From Paraconexibacter antarcticus (lineage in GTDB: Bacteria; Actinomycetota; Thermoleophilia; Solirubrobacterales; Solirubrobacteraceae): a DNA stretch of 64,000 nt. Where the stretch lies: the NCBI RefSeq assembly GCF_024220175.1, contig NZ_CP098502.1:4158514-4222513 (forward strand). Direction: 5' to 3'. Every line of letters begins with the position of its first letter. The stretch's first letter is position 1. Made by a program: the position numbers and the translations under genes. Under the pieces are notes generated by a model. It did no database searches and had not been told where the DNA came from. It saw only the letters and a list, made by a program, of their open reading frames with translations. Shown piece after piece: positions 33,440 to 42,430 of this stretch.

Positions 33440-35287
33440 ATGGGACTTAAGGAAGGCGACTTCCCGCCGGTCGACCCGGCGACGTTCAGGGACATGCCGT
33501 ACACCGAGCGGATCAAGACGCTCGGACGGCACTGGGCCGAGTACGGCTTCGGCGCGCCGAAGATCACGGCCCTGATCTACATCGTCAAGCTGCTCGTCTT
33601 CTACGTCGCCATCGGCGTGTCGCTCGTGACGCTCACCTCGAGCCTGAACCCCCTTCATCCGGGCGCCTGGTGGGACGAGCCGATCGTCTACCAGAAGATG
33701 GTCATCTGGACGATGATGCTCGAGGCGCTCGGCATCGCCGGCTCGTGGGGTCCGCTCGCGGGCCACTTCAAGCCGATGACCGGCGGCGCGAACTACTACG
33801 CCCGGGTCGGCACGCTGCGCAACCCGCCGTGGCCGTCGAAGGTCCCCGGGACCGAGGGCGACACGCGCACGGCGCTCGATGTCGGCCTGTACGTCGGCTT
33901 CATCGCCTGCCTGCTCATCGCAATCGTGCTCCCCGGCCAGCAGGACGGCGACCTGAGCCGGCTCGTCGGGGCGAACAAGGGCCTCGTCTCCGCGGCGCCG
34001 CTCATCCCGGGCCTCGTCTTCCTCGGGCTGCTCGGGCTGCGTGACAAGGTCGCGTTCCTCCAGGCACGCACCGAGCAGTATGCGCCGGCGCTCATCTTCT
34101 TCGCGTTCTTCCCGTTCGTCGACATGATCGTCGCGGCGAAGCTCCTCATCGTCATCGTCTGGTGCGGTGCGGCGTTCTCGAAGGTCGGCAAGCACTTCGA
34201 CCTCGTCATCCCGCCGATGGTCTCCAACACGCCGTGGCTCTCCTCCAAGGCGATCAAGCGCTTCCAGTACCGGGCGTTCCCCGAGGACATGCGCCAGTCG
34301 ATCCGCGCGACGACGTTCGCGCACGTCGGCGGCACGCTCGTCGAGTTCGGCGCCCCGCTCGTGCTGCTCTTCTCGCACAACGAGACGGTGACGTACGCGG
34401 CCGCGTTCCTCATGATCGGCTTCCACGTGTTCATCACCTCGACGTTCCCGCTCGCGGTGCCGCTCGAGTGGAACGTCCTGTTCGGCTACATCACGGCGTT
34501 CCTGTTCCTCGGCTTCCCGGCCTACGACGGGTACGACCTCGGCGCGATGAACGTCGGCCTGATCATCCCGGTCGTCGTCTGCCTGCTGTTCTTCCCGATC
34601 CTCGGCAACCTGCGGCCGGACCTCGTCTCGTTCCTGCCCTCGATGCGGCAGTACTCGGGCAACTGGGCGACCGCCTTCTGGGGCTTCGCGCCCGGGGTCG
34701 AGGAGAAGCTCGACGCGGCGGTGACGAAGCCGGGCATGATGCAGAAGGCCCAGCTGACGGACATCTACGGCGAGGAGGCGGCCGAGGTCGTGCTGCACCA
34801 GCTGCTCGGCTGGCGCTCGCTGCACAGCCAGGGCCGCGCACTGAACTCGCTCATGATGAAGACGCTCGGGCCGGACATGGACACGTACACGCTGCGTGAG
34901 GCCGAGTTCAGCTGCAACGCGCTCATCGGCTTCAACTTCGGTGACGGCCACTTCCACAACCAGCACTTCATCGAGTCGCTGAACCGGATCGCGAAGTTCG
35001 AGCCGGGCGAGATGATGGTCGTGTGGATCGAGTCCGAGCCGTGGGGGCCGAAGCGCGGCCGCCAGGAGTACTGGATCATGGACGCCGCCGTCGGGATCAT
35101 CGAGCGCGGCAGCTTCGCGGTCGCCGACGCGGTGAAGGAGCAGCCGTGGCTCCCGAACGGCCCGATCGCCCACAAGGTCACGTGGCAGCTCGACGGGTAC
35201 CAGCGGCGCCGGTACTCCGGCCCCAACCCGCCGCCGGCCGCGCCCGACGTGGACGGCGTCGCGCAGGCGGCGCGCATCAGCGCGTGA
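33440..35287 (+). CDS. DUF3556-like multipass membrane protein
   Basis: The 615-residue protein has about nine hydrophobic segments in the first 400 residues (KITALIYIVKLLVFYVAIGV; YAAAFLMIGFHVFITSTFPL; LIIPVVVCLLFFPILGNL). A soluble C-terminal region of about 200 residues follows, with FNFGDGHFHNQHFIESLNRI and IESEPWGPKRGRQEYWI. It resembles DUF3556, an uncharacterised actinobacterial family. The stop overlaps the GTG of an FAD oxidoreductase (GTGA), implying a functional partnership. A purine-rich site (GAGAGAGAAG) precedes the start. Confidence 0.72.
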   Translation: MGLKEGDFPPVDPATFRDMPYTERIKTLGRHWAEYGFGAPKITALIYIVKLLVFYVAIGVSLVTLTSSLNPLHPGAWWDEPIVYQKMVIWTMMLEALGIAGSWGPLAGHFKPMTGGANYYARVGTLRNPPWPSKVPGTEGDTRTALDVGLYVGFIACLLIAIVLPGQQDGDLSRLVGANKGLVSAAPLIPGLVFLGLLGLRDKVAFLQARTEQYAPALIFFAFFPFVDMIVAAKLLIVIVWCGAAFSKVGKHFDLVIPPMVSNTPWLSSKAIKRFQYRAFPEDMRQSIRATTFAHVGGTLVEFGAPLVLLFSHNETVTYAAAFLMIGFHVFITSTFPLAVPLEWNVLFGYITAFLFLGFPAYDGYDLGAMNVGLIIPVVVCLLFFPILGNLRPDLVSFLPSMRQYSGNWATAFWGFAPGVEEKLDAAVTKPGMMQKAQLTDIYGEEAAEVVLHQLLGWRSLHSQGRALNSLMMKTLGPDMDTYTLREAEFSCNALIGFNFGDGHFHNQHFIESLNRIAKFEPGEMMVVWIESEPWGPKRGRQEYWIMDAAVGIIERGSFAVADAVKEQPWLPNGPIAHKVTWQLDGYQRRRYSGPNPPPAAPDVDGVAQAARISA

Positions 35288-36756
35288 CGAACGCCGTCGT
35301 GGTCGGCAGCGGGCCCAACGGGCTCGCTGCCGCCCTCACCCTCGCGGCCGCCGGCGTGGAGGTCCGCGTCCTCGAGATGGCGGACCGCCTCGGCGGCGGC
35401 ACGCGCAGCAGCGAGCTCACCCTCCCCGGCCTCATCCACGACGAGTGCTCGGCGGCCCACCCGCTCGCGCTCGACACCCCGTTCTCCCGGCGGTTCGACC
35501 TCACGGCCCACGGCCTGAAGTGGATCTGGCCCGAGGTGCAGTACGCCCACCCGCTCGACGGCGGGCGCGGCGCGGCGGCCTGGCGGTCGGTCGAGGCGAC
35601 GGCCGACGCGCTCGGCGGCCGCGACGGCCGGCGCTGGCAGCGGCTCTTCGGACCGCTCACCGACCACTTCGACGGGATCGCGGCGGAGATCGTCCAGCCG
35701 ATGCTCCACGTGCCCCGCCACCCGCTCGCGATGGGCGCCTTCGGCGCGGTGTCCGGGCTCCCCGCCGCGCTGCTCGCGCGCCGCTGGCGCGGCGACGAGG
35801 CGCAGGCCCTCTTCGCCGGCGTCGCCGCGCACGCCTTCCGCCCCTTCGGGTCGCCGATGTCCTCCGCCGTCGGCGTGACGCTCGCGACCGCCGCGCACCG
35901 CTTCGGCTGGCCCGTCGCCGAGGGCGGCTCGTCGGCCATCAGCGGCGCGATGATCACCCTCCTCGAGCAGCACGGCGCGCGCCTGGAGACCGGCGTCCAC
36001 ATCACGTCGCTCGACGAGCTCGGCGCCCCGGACATCGTCATGCTCGACGTCGCCCCGGCCGCCGCGGTGGACATCGCCGGCGACCGGATGCCCCATCGCG
36101 TCGCCCGCGGCCTGCGGCGCTTCCGCCACGGGCCGGGGGCCTTCAAGGTCGAGTTCGCCGTCGAGGGCGGCGTCCCGTGGACCCACGAGCCCTCGCGGCT
36201 CGCCGGCACCGTCCACGTCGGCGGGAGCCTCGCCGAGATCGCCGCGGCCGAGAAGGCGACCGGCGCCGGGCGCATGCCCGAGCGCCCGTTCGTCCTCGTC
36301 TGCCAGCAGTCGGTCGCCGACCCGACGCGGGCAAAGGACGGCGTCCACCCCCTCTACGCCTACGCCCACGTGCCGGCGGGCTACACGGGCGACGCGACCG
36401 GCGCGATCGAGGCGCAGCTCGAGCGCTTCGCGCCGGGCTTCCGCGACCGCATCCTCGCGCGCCACGTGCGCAGCGCCGTCGCGATGGAGGAGCACAACGT
36501 CAACTACGTCGGCGGCGACATCGTGACCGGCGCGAACGACCCGCTGCAGATGGTCTTCCGCCCGCGGGTCACGGCCCACCCGTACTCGCTCGGGATCGAC
36601 GGGGTGTACATCTGCTCCGCGGCGACCCCGCCGGGCGCGGGCGCCCACGGCATGTGCGGCTTCAACGCGGCGAACGCGGCGCTGAAGGCGCACGGCATCG
36701 AGACCGCCGGCACGCCGGCGGCGCCGGCCGCCGGGCTCGCGGTCGGCGGCTGGTAG
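35284..36756 (+). CDS. NAD(P)/FAD-dependent oxidoreductase, phytoene-desaturase-like
   Basis: The 490-residue protein has an N-terminal dinucleotide motif NAVVVGSGPNGLAAALTL, then LEMADRLGGGTRSSEL. The C-terminal motif is GVYICSAATPPGAGAHGMCG, as in phytoene-dehydrogenase/amine-oxidase-like flavoproteins (CrtI-like). It is coupled to the DUF3556 protein by a GTGA overlap. It probably oxidises or isomerises an isoprenoid or steroid-like lipid presented by the membrane partner; the substrate is unknown. Confidence 0.85.
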   Translation: MTNAVVVGSGPNGLAAALTLAAAGVEVRVLEMADRLGGGTRSSELTLPGLIHDECSAAHPLALDTPFSRRFDLTAHGLKWIWPEVQYAHPLDGGRGAAAWRSVEATADALGGRDGRRWQRLFGPLTDHFDGIAAEIVQPMLHVPRHPLAMGAFGAVSGLPAALLARRWRGDEAQALFAGVAAHAFRPFGSPMSSAVGVTLATAAHRFGWPVAEGGSSAISGAMITLLEQHGARLETGVHITSLDELGAPDIVMLDVAPAAAVDIAGDRMPHRVARGLRRFRHGPGAFKVEFAVEGGVPWTHEPSRLAGTVHVGGSLAEIAAAEKATGAGRMPERPFVLVCQQSVADPTRAKDGVHPLYAYAHVPAGYTGDATGAIEAQLERFAPGFRDRILARHVRSAVAMEEHNVNYVGGDIVTGANDPLQMVFRPRVTAHPYSLGIDGVYICSAATPPGAGAHGMCGFNAANAALKAHGIETAGTPAAPAAGLAVGGW

Positions 36757-36811
36757 CGGAGCACTCCGTCGCCCTCCTGCCCCGCCGCTCTGCGAGAGTG
36801 CCGGGAGGCTC

Positions 36812-37597
36812 ATGACCGAGAGGGAAGCACTGGCGCGCCGTGCCTTCGACGCCTTCAACGCGCGCGAGGCCGACGCGTTCGCGGCCACGATGCACCCGGA
36901 CATCGTCTTCACGCCGCTGCTCACGAGCGCGGGCCCCTACCGCGGCCGCGCGGGCATGCGGCGATTCGTCGAGGACGCCTTCGAGTGGACCGACGCCGGC
37001 GAGGTCCGCATCCTCGGCGCCCAGGAGGTCGGCGACGTCGTCGTCCTCCGCGGCCGGATCGCGATCGTCTCAGCGCAGCGTGAGTTCGAGACCGACGTCG
37101 TGTACGTGCTGCAGATCCGGGACGGCCTCATCTGCGAGCTCGTGACGCTCGCCGACGCGCCGGAGGCGCAGGCGCAGCTCGGCCTCAGCCCGTCGCAGGG
37201 CGCGAGCGACCTTCGCGTGGAGCTGCCCGCCGTCCCCGGCAGCGTGCCGTCCGTCCGGCGGGCCGCGCGGGCGTACGCGGCGGCCGCGGGCGTGGCGGAC
37301 CTCCACGCCGTCGAGCTCGCGATCACCGAGGCGGCGACGAACGCCGTCCTCCACGCGTACATCGACGAGCCGGCGCCCGGGGCGGTGACGCTCGTCGGCC
37401 GTCGCGACCGCGACGACGTCCTCCTCTGCGTCCAGGACGACGGACGCGGGCTGCTGCCGCGCGACGACTCCCCGGGGCTGGGCATGGGCCTCTCGATCAT
37501 GCACCGCAGCGCCGCCGAGATCTCGTTCGTCGGGCCACCGCAGCGGGCGCGCGGCACCGAGGTGCGGCTGCGCTTCGCGGCCGGGCGACGAACCTGA
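36812..37597 (+). CDS. SnoaL-like domain fused to RsbW-type HATPase (anti-sigma/regulatory kinase)
   Basis: The 261-residue protein joins an N-terminal SnoaL/NTF2-like domain (residues ~1-115; ARRAFDAFNAREADAFAATM, PYRGRAGMRRFVEDAFEW) to a C-terminal HATPase_c_2 domain (~130-258). The latter has the N-box ITEAATNAVLHAY and VQDDGRGLLPRDDSPGLGMG. The HATPase belongs to serine-kinase anti-sigma factors. The fused NTF2-like domain may sense a ligand. A STAS-domain gene follows, the expected antagonist partner, which supports a partner-switching role. Confidence 0.8.
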   Translation: MTEREALARRAFDAFNAREADAFAATMHPDIVFTPLLTSAGPYRGRAGMRRFVEDAFEWTDAGEVRILGAQEVGDVVVLRGRIAIVSAQREFETDVVYVLQIRDGLICELVTLADAPEAQAQLGLSPSQGASDLRVELPAVPGSVPSVRRAARAYAAAAGVADLHAVELAITEAATNAVLHAYIDEPAPGAVTLVGRRDRDDVLLCVQDDGRGLLPRDDSPGLGMGLSIMHRSAAEISFVGPPQRARGTEVRLRFAAGRRT

Positions 37598-37740
37598 CCC
37601 GCGCGTTCCGCCCCGCAACCGGCACGTTGTGTCCTGCTTCGACGGCGTGCTTACCGGGAAGCTGGACGATCGCCCCGGTTCGTGTCTACCTTATGGGAAG
37701 TGTCCCTGTTCGCCCCGACCGGAAGCACCCCATCCGCCTG

Positions 37741-38088
37741 ATGGACGGTGATCTGCCGCGCGCTCCGCGCGGGCCGGAGTTCACGGCCACCGTGGCCGAG
37801 GACGACGGCACCGTGACGGTGACGCTCGCAGGCGAGCTCGACCTCGCGCGCGTGGACGACGTGCGGCGTGCCTTCGGCGCCGCCCGGGCCAGCGGCTGCC
37901 CGGCGGTCCACGTCGACCTCGGGCCGCTGCGGTTCATCGACTCCACCGGGCTGCGGGAGCTCGTCGTCCTGCATCAGGCGCTCGCCCCCACCGGTCGTCG
38001 CCTCACGTTCGCGCCGGGCGGCCCCTCCGTCATGCGGGTCCTCGAGGTGTCCGGCCTGCTCGACGTGCTGGGCGTCGAGCCCGCCTGA
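37741..38088 (+). CDS. STAS-domain anti-anti-sigma factor
   Basis: The 115-residue protein is a single STAS domain (TVTLAGELDLARVDDVRRAF; VHVDLGPLRFIDSTGLRELV) whose conserved Ser in DSTGL is the usual phosphorylation site. The start is uncertain: ATG 37741 or the in-frame ATG at 37693. It probably antagonises the upstream SnoaL-HATPase protein in a partner switch that frees a sigma factor, which is not encoded nearby. Confidence 0.85.
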   Translation: MDGDLPRAPRGPEFTATVAEDDGTVTVTLAGELDLARVDDVRRAFGAARASGCPAVHVDLGPLRFIDSTGLRELVVLHQALAPTGRRLTFAPGGPSVMRVLEVSGLLDVLGVEPA

Positions 38089-38121
38089 TCCCGGGTCCGC
38101 CCGGCGTGTGACGGCGTCGTC

Positions 38122-38135
38122 CCCGGGTACCCGGG
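38122..38135. promoter_or_regulatory. 14-bp perfect palindrome CCCGGGTACCCGGG
   Basis: A self-complementary site lies 34 nt after the STAS stop and 34 nt before the next start. It may be an operator or a weak hairpin, and GGGTAC could also act as a stress-sigma -10. Confidence 0.3.
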
Positions 38136-38169
38136 CGGCATCACGCACCCGCCGACCCAGGAGGTCCCG

Positions 38170-38526
38170 ATGCCACCCCGCGGCGTCAAGCCGGGCACGA
38201 AGCGCGCCCGGCAGTACGAGCACATCAAGCAGAGCGAGCAGGACCAGGGCGCCTCGGAGTCCCGCGCCGAGGAGATCGCCGCGCGCACCGTGAACAAGGA
38301 GCGCGCCCGCCACGGCGAGTCACGCGCCGCGTCCCGGACATCCACCGGCGACCGCCTCTCCTCCGGTGAGCGCGGCGGCCGGCGCTCCGGCACGGGCCGG
38401 GCGAAGGGCCGCACCCGCGACCAGCTCTACGCCGAGGCGAAGGACCTCGGCGTCGAGGGCCGCTCGCGCATGAACAAGGACCAGCTGCTGCACGCCGTCG
38501 CCGGCAAGAAGGGAGCCCGCTCATGA
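38170..38526 (+). CDS. Rho-N/SAP-like domain protein ('plasmid stabilization' family)
   Basis: The 118-residue, highly charged protein starts MPPRGVKPGTKRARQYEHIK after an AGGAGG site. A basic disordered middle (SGERGGRRSGTGRAKGRTRD) leads to a C-terminal Rho-N/SAP-like helix pair (TRDQLYAEAKDLGVEGRSRM). Similar actinobacterial proteins are labelled plasmid stabilization, though genes like this are chromosomal. It probably binds nucleic acid. The stop overlaps the next ATG (ATGA), coupling it to a PfpI-like protein. Confidence 0.75.
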   Translation: MPPRGVKPGTKRARQYEHIKQSEQDQGASESRAEEIAARTVNKERARHGESRAASRTSTGDRLSSGERGGRRSGTGRAKGRTRDQLYAEAKDLGVEGRSRMNKDQLLHAVAGKKGARS

Positions 38527-39077
38527 CCACGCCCCTCACCGATCGCAGGATCGCCATCATCGCCGCCGACGGCGTCGAGCAGGTCGAGCTCGAGCGCCCG
38601 CGGGCGGCCGTCGAGGAGGCCGGCGCGAGCGTCGAGCTCATCTCGCTCGAGTCCGGCTCCATCCAGGCGATGAACGGCGACATCGAGCCCGCCGACACGT
38701 TCACCGTCGACCGCGTCGTCGCCGACGCCGACGCCGGCGACTACGACGCGCTCATCGTCCCCGGCGGGGCCGTGAACCCCGACAACCTCCGCCAGGACGA
38801 GCACGCCGTCGCATTCGTGCGGGCGTTCGCCGACGCCGGCAAGCCGATCGCGGCCATCTGCCACGCGCCGTGGCTGCTCATCGAGGCCGACATCGTCCGG
38901 GGCCGGACGCTCACGTCCTACCCGAGCGTGCGCACGGACCTGCGGAACGCCGGCGCGACGGTCGTCGACGAGGAGTGCGTGATCGACGGCGGCATCATCA
39001 CGAGCCGCAACCCCGACGACCTCGACGCGTTCTGCGCCGCGATCGTCGAGGAGTTCGCCGCGGCGCGCACCGGCTGA
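38523..39077 (+). CDS. DJ-1/PfpI family protein (YhbO-like)
   Basis: The 184-residue protein has the DJ-1/PfpI nucleophile elbow AAICHAPW with Cys near 113 and GYDALIVPGG-like DYDALIVPGG (residues ~73-82). Members are stress-related proteases, deglycases or chaperones. It is coupled to the upstream basic protein, consistent with a small stress operon. Confidence 0.88.
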   Translation: MTTPLTDRRIAIIAADGVEQVELERPRAAVEEAGASVELISLESGSIQAMNGDIEPADTFTVDRVVADADAGDYDALIVPGGAVNPDNLRQDEHAVAFVRAFADAGKPIAAICHAPWLLIEADIVRGRTLTSYPSVRTDLRNAGATVVDEECVIDGGIITSRNPDDLDAFCAAIVEEFAAARTG

Positions 39078-39081
39078 CCCG

Positions 39082-39591
39082 ATGGGCGCGGACACCGAGG
39101 AGGGCGCGCACGACGGTCGCGACGAGACCGTCCTCGAGCAGCGGGACCGGCAGTTCGACGACCTGCTGCAGGAGCTGCGCGTCATGCAGACGGGCGTCCA
39201 GGTCCTGTTCGCGTTCCTGCTCGGTGTCCCGTTCACGCAGCGCTTCACGTCGCTCGGCTCGGGCGACCGGCTCCTGTACTTCGGCGTGCTGCTCACGGCG
39301 GCGGCCGCCGTGTGCTTCCTGCTCGCGCCCGGGGCGTGGCACCGGGCGCTCTTCGCGCAGGGCGACAAGGCGCACCTCGTCGAGGTCTCGAACCGGCTCG
39401 CGATCGCCGGGCTCGTCTGCGTCGGCGTGGCCGTCCTCGGCGTCGTGGCCCTCATCGCCACCGTGATCTACCCCGGGTGGCCCGCGGTGATCGTCGTCAC
39501 CGCCGCCGCCGTCCTCTTCCTCGCGACCTGGGGCGTGGCGCCGCTCGCCCGCCGGCGGCGCGTGCGCGCCGGCCACGGTGACCGGCCGTAG
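39082..39591 (+). CDS. DUF6328-like membrane protein
   Basis: The 169-residue protein has a hydrophilic N-terminus (QFDDLLQELRVMQTGVQVLF) and four hydrophobic helices. The pattern LRVMQTGVQVLFAFLLGVPF matches the actinobacterial DUF6328 family. It starts 5 nt after the PfpI-like stop and is likely co-transcribed. Function is unknown. Confidence 0.72.
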   Translation: MGADTEEGAHDGRDETVLEQRDRQFDDLLQELRVMQTGVQVLFAFLLGVPFTQRFTSLGSGDRLLYFGVLLTAAAAVCFLLAPGAWHRALFAQGDKAHLVEVSNRLAIAGLVCVGVAVLGVVALIATVIYPGWPAVIVVTAAAVLFLATWGVAPLARRRRVRAGHGDRP

Positions 39592-39624
39592 GCACGCAGC
39601 GGCGGAAACCGCTGAAATGGCGCG

Positions 39625-40095
39625 ATGAGCTCCTTCCACGCCGCGCTGTTCCTCCACCTCCTCGGGGTGCTCACCGTCGTCTCCGGGATCGCCGTCGCGG
39701 CGGTGGCGCACGCGTCGGCGCGGCGGGCGGGTGACGTCGGCGCGGTCGCGGCCCTGCTCGGCGCCGCGCGGACGGGGGTGCTCCTCGCCGCGCCCGGGTC
39801 GCTCATCCTGGTCGGCGGCGGCGTGTGGCTCGTCCACCTCGAGCACCTGCCGTGGGACACGCACTGGCTCGACCACGCCCTCGTGCTCTTCGGCGTCTCG
39901 CTCGTCCTCGGCGCGGCCGGGGGCCGCACCCCGCGTCAGGCCCGCGTCCTCGCCGAGCGCCTCGCCGCCGCCGGCGAGCCCGCGACGCCCGAGCTCCGCG
40001 CCCTGCTCGACGCGCCCCGCGCCCGGATCGCGAACGCCGCGTCCGCGGTCGCGATGCTCGGCGTCCTGTGGCTCATGGTCGCCAAGCCGGCCTAG
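39625..40095 (+). CDS. DUF2269-like membrane protein
   Basis: The 156-residue protein with four hydrophobic segments starts MSSFHAALFLHLLGVLTVVS. An N-terminal HLLG helix, a central Pro/Gly region and an end helix (SAVAMLGVLWLMVAK) resemble DUF2269. It converges with a small minus-strand gene by 4 nt. Function is unknown. Confidence 0.68.
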   Translation: MSSFHAALFLHLLGVLTVVSGIAVAAVAHASARRAGDVGAVAALLGAARTGVLLAAPGSLILVGGGVWLVHLEHLPWDTHWLDHALVLFGVSLVLGAAGGRTPRQARVLAERLAAAGEPATPELRALLDAPRARIANAASAVAMLGVLWLMVAKPA

Positions 40096-40295
40096 CCGCC
40101 GGCGGGCGGGTCCTCCTCGGAGCTGCGGCGCGCGCCGAGGTACGCGAGCAGCTCCGGGTCGTCGGAGCGCAGGACGTCCACCGGCTCGCCCGTGCAGGCG
40201 AGGAGGTCGACGACGGCCGCGTCCGGGCCGAGCGCCGCGACCCGCCAGCCGGCCCCCGCGTCCTCCCACTGGATGAGCTGCTCGAGCGGTCGCAT
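40092..40295 (-). CDS. small hypothetical protein
   Basis: The 67-residue soluble frame starts at ATG 40295 (MRPLEQLIQWEDAGAGWRVA). It is acidic at its C-terminus (SSEEDPPAGG). No family is recognised. Its stop overlaps the end of the DUF2269-like gene. It could be real but evidence is limited to codon bias and position. Confidence 0.45.
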   Translation of the reverse strand: MRPLEQLIQWEDAGAGWRVAALGPDAAVVDLLACTGEPVDVLRSDDPELLAYLGARRSSEEDPPAGG

Positions 40296-40336
40296 CGCTG
40301 CCAAGGCTCGCAGACCGGGGCCCGCCCGGGTGACCG

Positions 40337-42430
40337 TCAGGCGTCCGGCGGGCGCAGCTCGCGCTTGAGCACCTTTCCCGCGGCGTTGCGGGGCAGCCCG
40401 TCGACAAAGACGATCTCGCGCGGGACCTTGAAGCGCGCGAGCTCGTCCTTGACGTGCGCCTTCAGCTCGTCCTCGGTCGCCTGCGCGCCGTCGCGGACGA
40501 CGACGTAGGCCTGCAGGCGCTGCCCGAAGGCCGGGTCGTCGACCCCGATCGCCGCCGCCTCCACGACCGCCGGGTGGCGCGCGAGGGTGTCCTCGACCTC
40601 CTTCGGGAAGACGTTCTCGCCGCCGGAGACGATCATCTCGTCGTCGCGGCCCTCGACGAACAGGCGGCCGGTCTCGTCGAAGCGCCCGACGTCACCGGAG
40701 GAGGCGAGGCCGCGGACCCGCTCCTTGTCCCCGCCGGTGGTGTAGCCGTCGAAGAGCGCGGAGCTGCCGACGAAGATCCGCCGGGTCCGGCCCTGCTCCA
40801 CCTCGTGCCCGTCCGCGTCCAGCAGCTTCACCGTCGTCCCCCGGGCGGGGCGGCCGGCCGTCCCGGGCGCGGCGCGCAGGTCCCGCGGCGTGGCGATCGA
40901 GACGCTCGCGATCTCCGTCGAGCCGTAGAGGTTGTAGAGCGTGTCGCCGTACGCGTCCATCCAGCGCGTCGAGAGGTCGCCGGGGAGGGCCGACCCGGAG
41001 GCGGCGACGACGCGCAGCCGCGAGGCGTCCGGCCCCGGGTCCTGCTCCGGCGGCAGCTCGAGGATCCGCTGGAGCATCACCGGGACGACGACGAGCGCCT
41101 CGACCTCGCCGCCGCGGATCCGCGCACGCCACTCGGCGGGGTCGAAGTGCGGCGTCACGACGAACGTCGCGCCGAGGCCGAGCCCCATCGCGAGGTTGCC
41201 GAGGCCCCAGGCGTGGAACATGGGAGACGCCAGCCCGACGCGCATGCCCTCCTTCAGCGGGATCCGCTCGAGGAGCCCCGCGGGCGCGTCGAGGCTCGGC
41301 AGGCGGCCCTCCGCGGTGGCGCTGCGGGTCGCGCCCTTCGGGGTGCCCGTCGTCCCCGAGGTGAGGATCGTCACGCGCCCGGTGTGCCCGGGCGCGGGCG
41401 CGGGCGGGCGCCGGCCGGCGGCGGCCTCGGCGAGCGCGTCGAGGCTCGCCTCGCCGGGCGCCCCCTCGGTGTCGGTGACGACGCGCGGGATGCGCGGATC
41501 GACGCCGCGGAGGAGGCCGGCGAACTCGGCGTCGTGGAGCACGACCACCGGCTGCTCGCGCGCGCAGACGTCGGTGAGCTGCGGGCCGGCGAACGCGGTG
41601 TTGAGGAGCAGGACGTCGGCGCCCGCCTTCGCCGCGGCGGCGGCCGCCTCGACGAACCCGCGGTGGTTGCGGGCCATGAGCGCGACGACGGCGCCGGAGC
41701 CGGCGCCGAGCTCCTGCAGCCCCACCGCGATCGCGTCGCTGCGACGGTCGGCGTCGCCGTAGGTGAGGGTGCCGCGGTGGTCCTCGACGAGCACGCGGCG
41801 CCCGTGCCGGATCGCGCCGATCGCGACGGCGGCGCCGATCGAGGGGCCCCAGGTGCGCGCGGCGAGCGCGATCCGGGCGACCTTGTCCGGGCGCATCGGC
41901 CGCACGAGGCCCGAGCGCGCGAGGACGGCGACGTTGCCCGCCTCGTGGAGGCCGCGGCCGAAGAGCGAGGGGCCGGGCGCGGCGGGCGGCGGCACCTCCG
42001 GGTCGAGTCCGTGCGCGATCGTCGCGAGGCCGTCGCGGAGGATCGTGCGCATCCGCGGCAGCGCGGCGACGTCGGCGAGCGTCCCGAGCACGCCGGGCGC
42101 GTCGTAAGCGAAGCGCAGCGTCAGCGTCGTCCCGCCGTCGCGGGTCGGCCGGATGCGCAGGCGCAGGCGGTGGCTCACGCCGCGCAGCGCGACCCAGGCG
42201 AGCTCGCGACCGGGCTCCCACTCGACGATCTCCACCTGGCCGCCCACGAGCGCGGCGCCGAGCCGCACGAGCACGCGGTAGCGGACGCCGAGGCCGGGCG
42301 CGGCGTCCTCGTCCTCCGGCTGCACGCGCATGGCCGGCCCGATCGCGTGCGAGATCGCGACCGGATCGGCGACGGCGTCCCACACCGCCTGCGGCGGCGC
42401 GCCGATGCGGACCGTCTCCTCGATCTTCAT
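40337..42430 (-). CDS. SRPBCC domain fused to acyl-CoA synthetase (AMP-forming)
   Basis: The 697-residue protein has an N-terminal SRPBCC/polyketide-cyclase-like domain of about 145 residues (MKIEETVRIGAPPQAVWDAV) joined to an adenylate-forming ligase. Ligase motifs are TILTSGTTGTPKGATRS (P-loop), YNLYGSTEIASVS, SGDVGRFDETGRLFVEGRDD and the catalytic Lys in PRNAAGKVLKREL. It should activate a carboxylic acid to acyl-CoA. The lipid-binding domain may deliver the substrate. It overlaps the acyltransferase gene by 4 nt, so activation and esterification may be linked. Confidence 0.88.
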   Translation of the reverse strand: MKIEETVRIGAPPQAVWDAVADPVAISHAIGPAMRVQPEDEDAAPGLGVRYRVLVRLGAALVGGQVEIVEWEPGRELAWVALRGVSHRLRLRIRPTRDGGTTLTLRFAYDAPGVLGTLADVAALPRMRTILRDGLATIAHGLDPEVPPPAAPGPSLFGRGLHEAGNVAVLARSGLVRPMRPDKVARIALAARTWGPSIGAAVAIGAIRHGRRVLVEDHRGTLTYGDADRRSDAIAVGLQELGAGSGAVVALMARNHRGFVEAAAAAAKAGADVLLLNTAFAGPQLTDVCAREQPVVVLHDAEFAGLLRGVDPRIPRVVTDTEGAPGEASLDALAEAAAGRRPPAPAPGHTGRVTILTSGTTGTPKGATRSATAEGRLPSLDAPAGLLERIPLKEGMRVGLASPMFHAWGLGNLAMGLGLGATFVVTPHFDPAEWRARIRGGEVEALVVVPVMLQRILELPPEQDPGPDASRLRVVAASGSALPGDLSTRWMDAYGDTLYNLYGSTEIASVSIATPRDLRAAPGTAGRPARGTTVKLLDADGHEVEQGRTRRIFVGSSALFDGYTTGGDKERVRGLASSGDVGRFDETGRLFVEGRDDEMIVSGGENVFPKEVEDTLARHPAVVEAAAIGVDDPAFGQRLQAYVVVRDGAQATEDELKAHVKDELARFKVPREIVFVDGLPRNAAGKVLKRELRPPDA

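Noticed and set aside
37627..37740. Earlier start for the STAS gene
   Set aside because: The upstream residues do not resemble a STAS N-terminus and no ribosome site is seen, so ATG 37741 was kept, with ATG 37693 as alternative.
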